From Mucilaginibacter inviolabilis (GTDB taxonomy: Bacteria; Bacteroidota; Bacteroidia; Sphingobacteriales; Sphingobacteriaceae): a stretch of DNA of 64,000 nt. This document shows positions 15,624-23,397 of the stretch, one piece after another. Where the stretch lies: assembly GCF_011089895.1 (NCBI RefSeq), contig NZ_JAANAT010000004.1, forward strand, positions 186,001-250,000, in the 5' to 3' direction. A program made the translations under genes and the position numbers. Below the pieces are notes generated by a model, which saw only the letters and a list, made by a program, of their open reading frames with translations, ran no database searches and was not told the origin of the DNA. The stretch's first letter is position 1. Each line of letters starts with the position of its first letter.

Positions 15624-16691
15624 TTAATTAGAAAGTATTTTCTCTGCCAGTCTGGTGCCATCTACCCGGGAGCGAATTTTCGAAAACGCGATTTCTCTGG
15701 CGGTAGAAGTATCATCGCCAAAAGGAGAAAAACCACAATCATCAGTAGTGCCTAGTTGTTGAACAGGTATAACTTGCGCTGCTTCCAAAATCAGGTCGCT
15801 AACCTGCTCTGCTGTTTCCACACGTGGATCAAGCACATTGGTAACGCCCAAAAACACATGTTGATTCGGTTTCAGGTTTGCTTTGATCGATTCAAGAATG
15901 GTTTTCTTATCTTTTTCGGCAGCATATTCCAGGTAAAAATTACCTGCATGCAGTTTAAATAATAGAGGGAGTAGCTCTGTATAAGGAATATCTGCACTAT
16001 GGGTAGAGTCATGATCGCCTCCAGGGCAAGTATGAATGCCTATTCTCTTTTGCTCCTCGGCAGTAAACTTATCCAACACCTGGTTATTTAAATCAATAAA
16101 TGCCGAAAGCAATTGCTTGCTTGGATCTAATTTTATGGCTAGCCGGGCTTCGGTAAAATCAATTTGTACGTTATATGCTCCATTATTTAAACAGGTTCTG
16201 ATATCATAAGCCGCATCGTTGACCAGATCTGTTAAAAATTGTTCACGAGAATAGCCATCAATGCCCTCCTGTGGATAAAGTAAACTCATTGCTGAGCACG
16301 AAATAACAGCTTGTTTTATAGGAAGGGACGAAAATTGTTTGGCTTTTTGTAGGTATGAATTGGCAAAAGTGGTATAGCGAAAAGGCCCTGCGGTAAGCTT
16401 TGGCAATTGCCGGGTATGCCCATCGGCAAAAGGAATTACCACTCCATCTGGGGTAAAGTTTTTAAAGCCTTGCAAAGGATAGGTAACAAAGCTTGGTTTG
16501 GATTGCTCTCCATCAGAGATTACCGGTGATCCCGTAGTTTCCAATTCTTTGATAGTTTCTTGCGTAGCTTGATCAAATAGTTTGTTTAATTCTTCGGCTT
16601 TAATTTGTCCGGCTCCAAATGCGCTCATCGCTTGTTGTAAATAGGCCGGACGGGGAATGCTCCCAATTGGTTCAGTTAATATTTTCATCAT
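15624..16691 (-). CDS. Cobalamin-independent methionine synthase C-terminal-like protein
   Basis: The 355-residue protein corresponds to the C-terminal catalytic barrel of MetE (the full enzyme is about 760 residues). It opens with the family motif EPIGSIPRP. The zinc ligands of MetE are kept: His220 and Cys222 in IHTCPGGD, Glu255 and Cys319. It should transfer methyl to a thiol; such short versions may use a different methyl donor and thiol than MetE. Two ATG codons overlap at the start (16691 and 16688). No co-transcribed partner is evident. Confidence 0.82.
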   Translation of the reverse strand: MMKILTEPIGSIPRPAYLQQAMSAFGAGQIKAEELNKLFDQATQETIKELETTGSPVISDGEQSKPSFVTYPLQGFKNFTPDGVVIPFADGHTRQLPKLTAGPFRYTTFANSYLQKAKQFSSLPIKQAVISCSAMSLLYPQEGIDGYSREQFLTDLVNDAAYDIRTCLNNGAYNVQIDFTEARLAIKLDPSKQLLSAFIDLNNQVLDKFTAEEQKRIGIHTCPGGDHDSTHSADIPYTELLPLLFKLHAGNFYLEYAAEKDKKTILESIKANLKPNQHVFLGVTNVLDPRVETAEQVSDLILEAAQVIPVQQLGTTDDCGFSPFGDDTSTAREIAFSKIRSRVDGTRLAEKILSN

Positions 16692-16798
16692 TTGGTTTAA
16701 GATTGTTCATAAAGTTAAATTATTTAGGTATTGCCCCACAGAGAATTAGATAAAAACTTTACAACGAAGTAAAATATGCTTTTTCAATAAATGCAAGT

Positions 16799-16866
16799 GG
16801 TCGTGAATCCCCCCGCTAATTGTCATGATTCACCCTTGTGCACCTACCTTATCCGGTCTAACTTAG
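16799..16866 (+). promoter_or_regulatory. Tandem TGTC-N8-CCC promoter (DHFR-like gene 1)
   Basis: Half-site 1 at 16799 (GGTCGTGAATCCCCCC) and half-site 2 at 16821 (TGTCATGATTCACCCT) are 22 bp apart. The proximal CCC (16833-16835) is followed by exactly 23 nt and then TAACTTAG (16859-16866), a -7-like box. The same geometry recurs at 17736, 24922, 40516 and 52413. Confidence 0.7.
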
Positions 16867-16892
16867 TATAACATAAACTAATAGCAAACAAA

Positions 16893-17462
16893 ATGAGAAA
16901 GATCAGAATTTTTGAACATATCTCGCTGGATGGCGTGATCGAACATGATGGAGACTACACCTATGGCGCATGGACGAACCCCTATCGAAGTCCTGATGGC
17001 GCGGCCTTAGTCTTAGAGTCATACGGGGCGAATTTCGACCTGCTGCTTGGCCGCCATACCTACGATATATTTAGTAATTTTTGGCCTAGTGCGGGGAATT
17101 TTCCAATGGCTAATGCTATAAACGCTGCAACAAAACATATAGTAACACACAGGCCAGAGAGCCTAGAATGGGGACCTGTAAAGAATTTGGGTGAGGATGT
17201 TGTAAAGGCAATTCGCGATCTGAAGTCGACAGACGGGCCCGATCTGATTGTTGTGGGAAGTTCGACACTTACATCTTTGTTACTTGACCAGGGGCTTGTT
17301 GACGAAGTTGTGCTCATCACTTATCCCGTTTTGCTTGGCCGCGGCAAGCGTCTCTTTTCGGACAACTTTGATGCCCGCGAACTCGCTTTTATCAGTACTA
17401 AAACTACACCTACAGGCGTACTCATCAATGCTTACCGGCATCTTGGATCGTTGAAAAACTAA
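16893..17462 (+). CDS. Dihydrofolate reductase family protein (RibD C-terminal type), copy 1
   Basis: The 189-residue protein has the RibD-C/DHFR-like fold: N-terminal IFEHISLDGVIE, LLLGRHTYDIFSNFWP, a nucleotide-binding segment DLIVVGSSTLTSLLLDQGLVDE, and LITYPVLLGRGKRLF. It is probably an NAD(P)H-dependent reductase of a small heterocycle; the substrate is unknown and true folate reduction is unlikely. It is one of three such genes here, all under the same promoter type. It ends 17 nt before an unstructured gap and appears monocistronic. Confidence 0.87.
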   Translation: MRKIRIFEHISLDGVIEHDGDYTYGAWTNPYRSPDGAALVLESYGANFDLLLGRHTYDIFSNFWPSAGNFPMANAINAATKHIVTHRPESLEWGPVKNLGEDVVKAIRDLKSTDGPDLIVVGSSTLTSLLLDQGLVDEVVLITYPVLLGRGKRLFSDNFDARELAFISTKTTPTGVLINAYRHLGSLKN

Positions 17463-17553
17463 TTTTTCGCTAACGCGGGGCGACTGCATGGGCGACAACG
17501 CTAGGAATTATCGGTTTATCTGATCTATGGCTTGTATTATCACCATATTATCA

Positions 17554-17590
17554 AAAAAGCCCTGATACGGACATGTATTAGGGCTTTACA
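17554..17590 (+). terminator. Terminator hairpin after DHFR-like gene 1
   Basis: AAAGCCCTGATAC and GTATTAGGGCTTT form a stem around GGACAT. The rest of the 17463-17735 gap holds nothing recognisable. The stem resembles the hairpin next to tRNA-Leu at 18656. Confidence 0.65.
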
Positions 17591-17735
17591 CTCCAACAGT
17601 AACAATTTTCCAATCACTTTTAGAAGACATAGAACTTCTATCGCGCTTAACCGCATAATATGAGGTGGGTAGCTGGAAAATTATCCAATCATTGTTTGAT
17701 ATCAAATGGTTACTTTAGATTTGGCAAATGCAGGT

Positions 17736-17802
17736 TGTCATAAAACGCCTTTATATTGTCGCAATTGCCCCTCATGCACGTACCTTGTCCGTTTTAACTT
17801 TG
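17736..17802 (+). promoter_or_regulatory. Tandem TGTC-N8-CCC promoter (DHFR-like gene 2)
   Basis: Half-sites lie at 17736 (TGTCATAAAACGCCTT) and 17757 (TGTCGCAATTGCCCCT), 21 bp apart. CCC at 17769-17771 is followed by 23 nt and then TAACTTTG (17795-17802). Confidence 0.75.
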
Positions 17803-17822
17803 AAAAACAATAAATAAAAATT

Positions 17823-18443
17823 ATGAGCAAAATTATCTTTGATTGCGGAATATCACTTGATGGTTTTTTCGCAGGCGATAACAGAAGTCCAGACAACCCA
17901 ATGGGTGGCGTTTCACCCAAAATTCACCAGTGGATGTTTAAACAAAAGGCATTTTGGAAACAGGTCAATATGGAAGGCGGTGAAGAATACGGTGCAGACA
18001 GTAAATTAATTGATGATGTGTTTGCAAGAACAGGTTCTTACATTATGGGAAAACGAATGTTTGAAGAAGGCGAAGTGCATTGGAAAGAAGATTTGTACAA
18101 AACAGATGTTTATGTTCTGACACACGAAAAACGAGAACCTTGGGTTCAAAAGGGGACAACCACATTTTATTTTATCAATGATGGAATAGAAAGTGCCTTA
18201 GAAAAAGCAAAACAATCAGCCAAAGGAAAGGATATAAGGATACAGGGTGGTGCAGATACTATTCAGCAATATCTCAATGCAGGTCTTATAGACGAATTTT
18301 TCATTCACATTGCTCCCGTTTTTTTAGGAAGCGGCACCCGGCTCTTTGACGGCATGGATAAGGACAAATATGATATTCAAATTGTAGAAGTAATACCGTC
18401 AGACTTAACAACACATTTGGGGTACAAACTGACGAAGAAATAA
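17823..18443 (+). CDS. Dihydrofolate reductase family protein (RibD C-terminal type), copy 2
   Basis: The 206-residue protein has ISLDGFFAGDNRSPDNPMGG at the N-terminus, YIMGKRMFEEGEVHW, the nucleotide-site segment IRIQGGADTIQQYLNAGLIDEFF, and IAPVFLGSGTRLFDG. It is a RibD-C type reductase, more like the subgroup with a long first loop than its neighbour at 16.9 kb, so the two are not a recent tandem duplication. Its base composition is more AT-rich than the flanking genes. Promoter architecture is shared with copies 1 and 3. Confidence 0.88.
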   Translation: MSKIIFDCGISLDGFFAGDNRSPDNPMGGVSPKIHQWMFKQKAFWKQVNMEGGEEYGADSKLIDDVFARTGSYIMGKRMFEEGEVHWKEDLYKTDVYVLTHEKREPWVQKGTTTFYFINDGIESALEKAKQSAKGKDIRIQGGADTIQQYLNAGLIDEFFIHIAPVFLGSGTRLFDGMDKDKYDIQIVEVIPSDLTTHLGYKLTKK

Positions 18444-18473
18444 AAACAGTAATAAAAGGCATATAAAAACAAA

Positions 18474-18503
18474 ATCCCTGATACGCCAGTATCGGGGATT
18501 TGT
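18474..18503. terminator. Hairpin beside decayed tRNA-Leu fragment
   Basis: AATCCCTGATAC and GTATCGGGGATT pair around GCCA, with T/A runs outside. The same flank with a perfect stem (CCCCGATAC) occurs at 33673-33701 beside the intact second tRNA-Leu, so this side of the locus has drifted. Confidence 0.6.
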
Positions 18504-18559
18504 ACTCAGAGCCCCGATCAAATCGGGGCACTCCGTTTACGGGAACAGGATTTTAAGTC
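18504..18559 (-). pseudogene. tRNA-Leu 3'-half remnant with palindromic T-arm
   Basis: The minus strand reads the anticodon arm (GACTTAAAATCCTG), the variable arm and the acceptor TCTGAGT of tRNA-Leu(UAA). The 5' half is missing, and the T-arm GCGGGTTCGATTCCCGC is replaced by GCCCCGATTTGATCGGGGC. It cannot fold as a tRNA. Confidence 0.75.
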
Positions 18560-18655
18560 TTAGTTTGTGAATTGGAGATAAGCTTTTCAATAAAAACACG
18601 ACTTTTCATTGATTTTATATAGAGTTCCCGAGAATTAGCTTCCGGATAAAAACAA

Positions 18656-18686
18656 AAACCCTGATACGGGCATGTATCAGGGTTTA
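18656..18686 (-). terminator. Terminator downstream of tRNA-Leu copy 1
   Basis: On the minus strand AACCCTGATAC and GTATCAGGGTT form a stem directly after the tRNA 3' end, followed by a T-rich run (TTTTTGTTTTT). Confidence 0.75.
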
Positions 18687-18688
18687 AG

Positions 18689-18773
18689 TACTCAGAGCGG
18701 GAATCGAACCCGCACTCCGTTTACGGGAACAGGATTTTAAGTCCTGCGTGTCTACCAGTTCCACCATCTGAGC
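18689..18773 (-). tRNA. tRNA-Leu (anticodon UAA), copy 1
   Basis: The minus strand folds as a class II tRNA: acceptor GCTCAGA/TCTGAGT, D-arm GGTGGAACTGGTAGACACGC, anticodon arm CAGGA-CTTAAAA-TCCTG (anticodon TAA), a long variable arm TTCCCGTAAACGGAGT, and T-arm GCGGGTTCGATTCCCGC. CCA is not encoded. An identical gene lies 15,014 bp further on. Confidence 0.95.
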
Positions 18774-18784
18774 GGATGGGTTTT

Positions 18785-18863
18785 GCTCATTTTTCGTAAC
18801 TGGTACTCCTTTACGGGAACCCCGATTTAAATCGGGGCGATCTACCAGTTCCACCATCTGAGC
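18785..18863 (-). pseudogene. Degenerate tRNA-Leu with palindromic anticodon arm, copy 1
   Basis: Acceptor and D-arm (GCTCAGATGGTGGAACTGG) match tRNA-Leu. The anticodon arm is a palindrome (CCCCGATTTAAATCGGGG), the variable arm is nearly kept, and the T-arm is lost. The 3' end still offers TGAGC to pair with the acceptor. It is not a working tRNA, yet it is kept almost unchanged in both clusters. Confidence 0.75.
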
Positions 18864-18884
18864 AGGTGTTAACCTTTTAAAAAT

Positions 18885-18914
18885 AAAGCCCAACTTTTTG
18901 AAGGAAGGGCTTTG
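18885..18914 (-). terminator. Terminator downstream of tRNA-Gly copy 1
   Basis: AAAGCCC and GGGCTTT pair around AACTTTTTGAAGGAA; on the minus strand the hairpin follows the tRNA-Gly 3' end and is followed by T-rich sequence. Confidence 0.65.
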
Positions 18915-18987
<73 letters not shown>

Positions 18988-19375
18988 GTTGGGAGTGCAA
19001 ATATAGACAGAAAACCATATTCTGCAAGCAGAAAATTAAATTTGGCATTTTGTGTATCGCAAAAAAGTTTAAAGTGATCAATGATATTTTAGTAAAATAA
19101 GGGAATAAGGCAAGCATTATAAAAAGCTTAGTTTGGTATAATAGTATACCTTGTGTGGTGTTAATGTGTTGATTATCAATTTTAAATAATTGTATCTGAT
19201 GTGAATAAGTATTACAAAATTTTAGATACCTTTATATAAACCTAAATAATTGAATAAGGGCAATTTCGCCTCTGAAATTATTAAAACACGCTTCACAATA
19301 CTTATGGGCTATAGTGTATAACGCATTATAGCCATGTTACTCATTGGTCAATTTTTAACTTAAACTCATATAATT

Positions 19376-19621
19376 ATGCACTTATTATTTCAAATTTTAT
19401 TAGGCGGTATTGCCGGTTGGCTCGCCGGGAAAGTGATGAAGGGGGATGGTTACGGAATTATTATAGATATTCTGTTGGGTTTGGTTGGTGGATGGATCGG
19501 TGGTGCTATTTTAGGATGGCTGGGTATTCATTGGGGAGGGAGTATCGGTTACCTGATCACTGCCTTTTTGGGTGCTGTGTTGCTGGTGTGGATATCAAGG
19601 CTCATTAAGGGTAATTCATAA
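19376..19621 (+). CDS. GlsB/YeaQ/YmgE family stress response membrane protein
   Basis: The 81-residue protein is almost wholly membrane-embedded and glycine-rich: ILLGGIAGWLAGKVMKG, IDILLGLVGGWIGGAILGWL, and GYLITAFLGAVLLVWI. This is the transglycosylase-associated/GlsB pattern of small three-helix envelope-stress proteins. It is monocistronic and ends in a hairpin. The biochemical role of the family is not settled. Confidence 0.88.
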   Translation: MHLLFQILLGGIAGWLAGKVMKGDGYGIIIDILLGLVGGWIGGAILGWLGIHWGGSIGYLITAFLGAVLLVWISRLIKGNS

Positions 19622-19650
19622 GTTACTTATACAGCCGTATCGTAAAACAA

Positions 19651-19683
19651 ACTGGCCTGGTATGAAAATACCAGGCCAGTTTG
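19651..19683. terminator. Bidirectional terminator hairpin
   Basis: AAACTGGCCTGGTAT and ATACCAGGCCAGTTT form a perfect stem around GAAA, between the convergent GlsB-like and GNAT genes. Confidence 0.85.
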
Positions 19684-19710
19684 TTAATAAATCCTGGTGA
19701 TACAAAATCG

Positions 19711-20391
19711 TTAATTTTTCTGGATGATATTAAAAGTCATTTCTTTTCTGGCTACAAAGCCCAGTTTTTGGTAAAGCTTAATGGCTGTTGCATTATCAGT
19801 ACGCGAATGAAGATAAGGGATGCCTGATGCCGCCATAATCTGGCGTATGTGATAATTAATGAGTGTGCCCGCGTAGCCTTTGCCATGATGGCTGGGGTGA
19901 GTGCACACAGCGCTAACCTCTATATAAGGCGATGGCTGCGTACGGTATCCTGCCATTGCGATGAGCTCATTATTATGGAAGATACCTTTGTAATTTCCAA
20001 AATCAATGGTGCGCTCCGTAAAGGGCCCCGGATTGGTCATTTTGGTTAGTGAAAGCATGGCTGTTATGTGTTCATCCTTTAGGTCAATCAGTTCGTGATT
20101 TAAAGGTTCTGGTGGTATTGGGCCATCAAATACCAGCTGTAATATTTTCATATTGTTCAATACTTTCCATTGAGCAGGAATGGTAATTTCATCTGCCGAA
20201 ACAACAGCTAAAACCCGCTGACCGGTTATCAAATTGTGCAGTGTATTAAAATTGGCAGCCGAATAATCTTCAAAACCAACAAAAGGAGCTACGTTTTCGG
20301 CGAAATATTTAACCTGGTTGCTGCCATAGGCTAAATTACTGTTTCCTGATATTAAAGCATTCCAGATAGGGTTGTCGAGCAGATGTTTCAT
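19711..20391 (-). CDS. GNAT family N-acetyltransferase
   Basis: The 226-residue protein has a C-terminal GNAT domain at about 105-225: acetyl-CoA-binding loop VCTHPSHHGKGYAGTLI (the V-x-HPxxxGKGYA form), then YLHSRTDNATAIKLYQKLGF. The N-terminal 100 residues are a divergent half-domain, as in FR47-like members. The substrate is unknown; small amines or an N-terminus are possible. It is monocistronic, with its 3' end against a shared hairpin. Confidence 0.87.
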   Translation of the reverse strand: MKHLLDNPIWNALISGNSNLAYGSNQVKYFAENVAPFVGFEDYSAANFNTLHNLITGQRVLAVVSADEITIPAQWKVLNNMKILQLVFDGPIPPEPLNHELIDLKDEHITAMLSLTKMTNPGPFTERTIDFGNYKGIFHNNELIAMAGYRTQPSPYIEVSAVCTHPSHHGKGYAGTLINYHIRQIMAASGIPYLHSRTDNATAIKLYQKLGFVARKEMTFNIIQKN

Positions 20392-20519
20392 AATATAAGT
20401 GTGATGGACAAAATTAAAAGAAATACCGGAGGCGACAGTTATCTTAGGGTAATAAGAAACAGCGTTGAGTGTGCAATTTTTTTGCCCATATTTTGTTTTA
20501 ATATTAAATACAAAACCCT

Positions 20520-21287
20520 ATGAGCTGGTCATCAGAACAATATTCAAAATTTGAGAACGAACGAAACCGTCCTATTCGGGATCTACTTTTTAATATTCCA
20601 ATTAACCAGGTAAATACTGCTGCAGATATCGGATGCGGGCCTGGTAACTCAACAGAGTTATTACTGACCCAGTTTCCCTATGCTCAAATCACGGGCATGG
20701 ATAGCTCCGAAAATATGATTGAAGCGGCCCGTAAACGTATGCCCGATGTTCATTTTGAGGTTGACGATATTTCAACATGGCGCGATCCCGGACCCTATGA
20801 TGTTATCCTGGCGAATGCGGCTTTACAATGGGTGCCTGACCATCAAACGTTATTTCCTGCATTGATCAATAAACTTGCTAAAGGAGGCTGTCTGGCTGTG
20901 CAAATGCCCGATAATTTTGATGAACCCGCGCATCGCCTCATGCGTGAAACAGCCGAAAACGGGCCCTGGGCAGCTAAATTAAATCAAGCATCAAAACGAA
21001 TAAAAAGGGAAACAGCCGAATGGTATTATCGTAATCTGCGCGATAGGGTGGCTACGCTGGATATCTGGCGCACAGTTTACCATCACCCACTTCAGGGTGG
21101 CGCCGCAGCAATTGTGGAGTGGTTTAAAGGAACCGGTCTTCGCCCATTTATTGAGCCGCTTCATGATGCCGAACGCAAGGCTTTTCTGGCTCAATATGAA
21201 GAAGGAATAGCTAAAGCATATCCTCAATACTCAGACGGTTCGGTATTGTTGCCATTTCCAAGATTGTTTATTGTGGCAACTGTTTGA
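20520..21287 (+). CDS. tam: Trans-aconitate 2-methyltransferase
   Basis: The 255-residue SAM-dependent methyltransferase begins MSWSSEQYSKFENERNRPIR, the typical Tam opening. The SAM site is AADIGCGPGNSTELL (motif I), with GMDSSENMIEAARKR and LANAALQWVPDH following. MPDNFDEPAHRLMRETA and WRTVYHHPLQG are further Tam-specific segments. The enzyme methylates trans-aconitate, a spontaneous isomer of cis-aconitate that inhibits aconitase. It ends in a strong hairpin. Confidence 0.9.
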   Translation: MSWSSEQYSKFENERNRPIRDLLFNIPINQVNTAADIGCGPGNSTELLLTQFPYAQITGMDSSENMIEAARKRMPDVHFEVDDISTWRDPGPYDVILANAALQWVPDHQTLFPALINKLAKGGCLAVQMPDNFDEPAHRLMRETAENGPWAAKLNQASKRIKRETAEWYYRNLRDRVATLDIWRTVYHHPLQGGAAAIVEWFKGTGLRPFIEPLHDAERKAFLAQYEEGIAKAYPQYSDGSVLLPFPRLFIVATV

Positions 21288-21308
21288 ATTTTATAAACTT
21301 ATAAAGCA

Positions 21309-21344
21309 ACAAAGCCTCCCGATAATATTATCCGGAGGCTTTGT
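21309..21344. terminator. Bidirectional terminator hairpin
   Basis: CAAAGCCTCCGGATAAT on one strand and ACAAAGCCTCCCGATAAT on the other give a nearly perfect stem between the convergent tam and FAD monooxygenase genes. Confidence 0.85.
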
Positions 21345-21346
21345 TA

Positions 21347-22552
21347 TTAATCGTCCCATTTAATTTTATAATCGTACTTCCAGTCGACTGAGCCTAATTC
21401 AAATAGTCTGAGAAAAATAGACATGATAGTATCCCTAAACCATGCCGAGATGGGCGTGTGCACTTTTTTATCGGTATTATGTTTTTGGGCATCGGCACGT
21501 ACTTTCTCCACCCGCGATTTTCTGATAGATTGAAAATCGAAAAAAGCCTTAGGATACTCGGTTGTAGTATATTTCCTGAGTAGTTTGGCTAATATCATGG
21601 CATCTTCCAAAGCTAAGGATGCTCCCAGGCCGCTGGTGGGACTCACCGCATGTGCAGCGTCGCCTATTAAAATGATTTTGCCTTTATGCCATTCGGGCAG
21701 GCTGGGCATATCATACATAACAGTTTTGATGATATGATCTGAGTTGACGATCAATTGCTGGACGGGTTGGTAAAAATCTTTATAATCAACAGCTAATTTG
21801 CTTTTTAGCGCCTCTGCCGAAAGATTCATTAAAGTTTGTTTAGCATCCTGCTCCGGTAATTCCAAGCTGCACCACCACATCAGTTCATCTGTAGTTTGGA
21901 AATTAAAACCAAAAAAGCCATTTAACCCAAAGGACAGGTTAAGGGCATCATGGTCATACTGTCCAAGGTAATGCCAAACCGCCGATCTTTGCGTAAATCC
22001 TCCGGAGCCATAAAAACCAGTATATTCTTCGGGGAAAGCATTGTTAAAGATGATTTTCCGGGTTGTGGAATGTATGCCGTCAGCGCCAATTAACAGCCCT
22101 CCCTCTACTCTGCTTCCATCATCAAAAATAGTGGTTATTCCTTCTGCACCCTCACTGATATCCTGCAACCGTTTTTGGAAGTTTACTGTGATGCCCTGTT
22201 CAACCACTTCCTGGTAAAGTATCTGCTGTAACATTGCCCGGGAGATCATCACGAATGGTTGTCCGTACTTTTTGATAGCATTGAGCTTTATCCTCGCCAG
22301 AAACTTTCCTTTGTAATTCCTGAAATTATTATAATCGAAGGTCTTTCCGGTATTGATCACCTTTTCACTCAAGCCCAACTCCTTTAATATGTTTATGCCG
22401 TTAGGAGCCAGACCTATGCCGCCGCCTCCTTTTACCTCAGAATATGCCTCAAAAACAATTGATGGAATACCTGCTTTTTTCAAAAATAAAGCCAAGGATA
22501 GGCCCGCATAGCCAGCTCCTATAATGATTACGGGTTTATTGGTAGCTCCCAT
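21347..22552 (-). CDS. FAD-dependent aromatic-type monooxygenase
   Basis: The protein of about 401 residues has the FAD-binding GAGYAGLSLALFLKKAG, the DG motif GGLLIGADGIHSTTRK, and the second FAD motif IILIGDAAHAVSPTSGLGAS. This is the PHBH-type flavin monooxygenase arrangement. The start is placed at 22552 (MGATNK), just before the Rossmann strand and directly after the upstream gene's stop. A longer start at 22585 would overlap that gene by 32 bp. It is likely co-transcribed with the GIN-domain gene. Confidence 0.87.
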   Translation of the reverse strand: MGATNKPVIIIGAGYAGLSLALFLKKAGIPSIVFEAYSEVKGGGGIGLAPNGINILKELGLSEKVINTGKTFDYNNFRNYKGKFLARIKLNAIKKYGQPFVMISRAMLQQILYQEVVEQGITVNFQKRLQDISEGAEGITTIFDDGSRVEGGLLIGADGIHSTTRKIIFNNAFPEEYTGFYGSGGFTQRSAVWHYLGQYDHDALNLSFGLNGFFGFNFQTTDELMWWCSLELPEQDAKQTLMNLSAEALKSKLAVDYKDFYQPVQQLIVNSDHIIKTVMYDMPSLPEWHKGKIILIGDAAHAVSPTSGLGASLALEDAMILAKLLRKYTTTEYPKAFFDFQSIRKSRVEKVRADAQKHNTDKKVHTPISAWFRDTIMSIFLRLFELGSVDWKYDYKIKWDD

Positions 22553-22553
22553 C

Positions 22554-23240
22554 TTATTTAACATGTTTAATGATACCATCTCCATATTGTTTTACGTCTG
22601 TCAGCAATGCATTGCCGGCGTAGTGTACATCACCCTGACCCCAGTGAGCAATACTGATTGATCTGTTGGCATACAATTCTACATTACCCTCCGCCATGTT
22701 TTTGATAATCAAATCGTCTGCAACCATTTCCAGTGCAAATAAATTTCCTTCGCTTTGATTTTTGATGGTCAGCGTACCACATTTGCCTTTAAGGGTAACA
22801 TTCCCAGCGCATTGGTTTAATACTTTTATAGCTGAAGCATAAATGTTCAGGGTGGTGTTGCCCATGCTTTGTATTTTTATCTCAAGCGGATTATTCAGTG
22901 TAATCGCTTGACTACAGTTTACATCACCGCCGTCGCAGCGTATATAAAGGGTGTCTATATGGCGTAAATAAACCTTGATGTTGCACCTGGTAAAAGATGG
23001 CCTCCTGAATTTTGCTTCGGAGGATATATAGAGAGTACGACCCGAATTAACTGCTTCAAAATAGTCAAGCAAATTTTCGTCGGTCTCTATTAATACTTTT
23101 TCTTCATCAGATGGTACCAATTCTATCAGTCCTTTTGATGCCAGGTGAAGCCTGATAAATGAGCTTACCGGTATCTCTTTGGAAACTATGTTCCCATTTC
23201 CTTTTATTTCAATCATTTGTCTTAATTTTTTAAAATTCAT
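22554..23240 (-). CDS. GIN/DUF2807-type beta-helix protein, no signal peptide
   Basis: The 228-residue protein is made of short beta-repeats (DGGDVNCSQAITLNN, QSMGNTTLNIYASAIKVLNQ, SEGNLFALEMVADDLIIKNM, AEGNVELYANRSISIAHWGQ, GDVHYAGNALL), as in the putative auto-transporter adhesin head domain GIN. Most GIN proteins are secreted lipoproteins, but this one has no signal peptide and may be cytoplasmic. It is divergent from an AraC gene and stands immediately before an FAD monooxygenase, a pairing I do not recognise. Confidence 0.7.
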   Translation of the reverse strand: MNFKKLRQMIEIKGNGNIVSKEIPVSSFIRLHLASKGLIELVPSDEEKVLIETDENLLDYFEAVNSGRTLYISSEAKFRRPSFTRCNIKVYLRHIDTLYIRCDGGDVNCSQAITLNNPLEIKIQSMGNTTLNIYASAIKVLNQCAGNVTLKGKCGTLTIKNQSEGNLFALEMVADDLIIKNMAEGNVELYANRSISIAHWGQGDVHYAGNALLTDVKQYGDGIIKHVK

Positions 23241-23397
23241 TTTTTGATTAGTATGCCCGGCGTCAGTAACAAGAAGTACTTTTCTGTATCTTACTATTGA
23301 TTACCGGGATTTGATCAGTTTTTGTATTACAAAGATGCCCGTAACCCGGTAGTAGCCAGTTACATCAAAAGGAGTATGATTTATATAATACGGAGTA

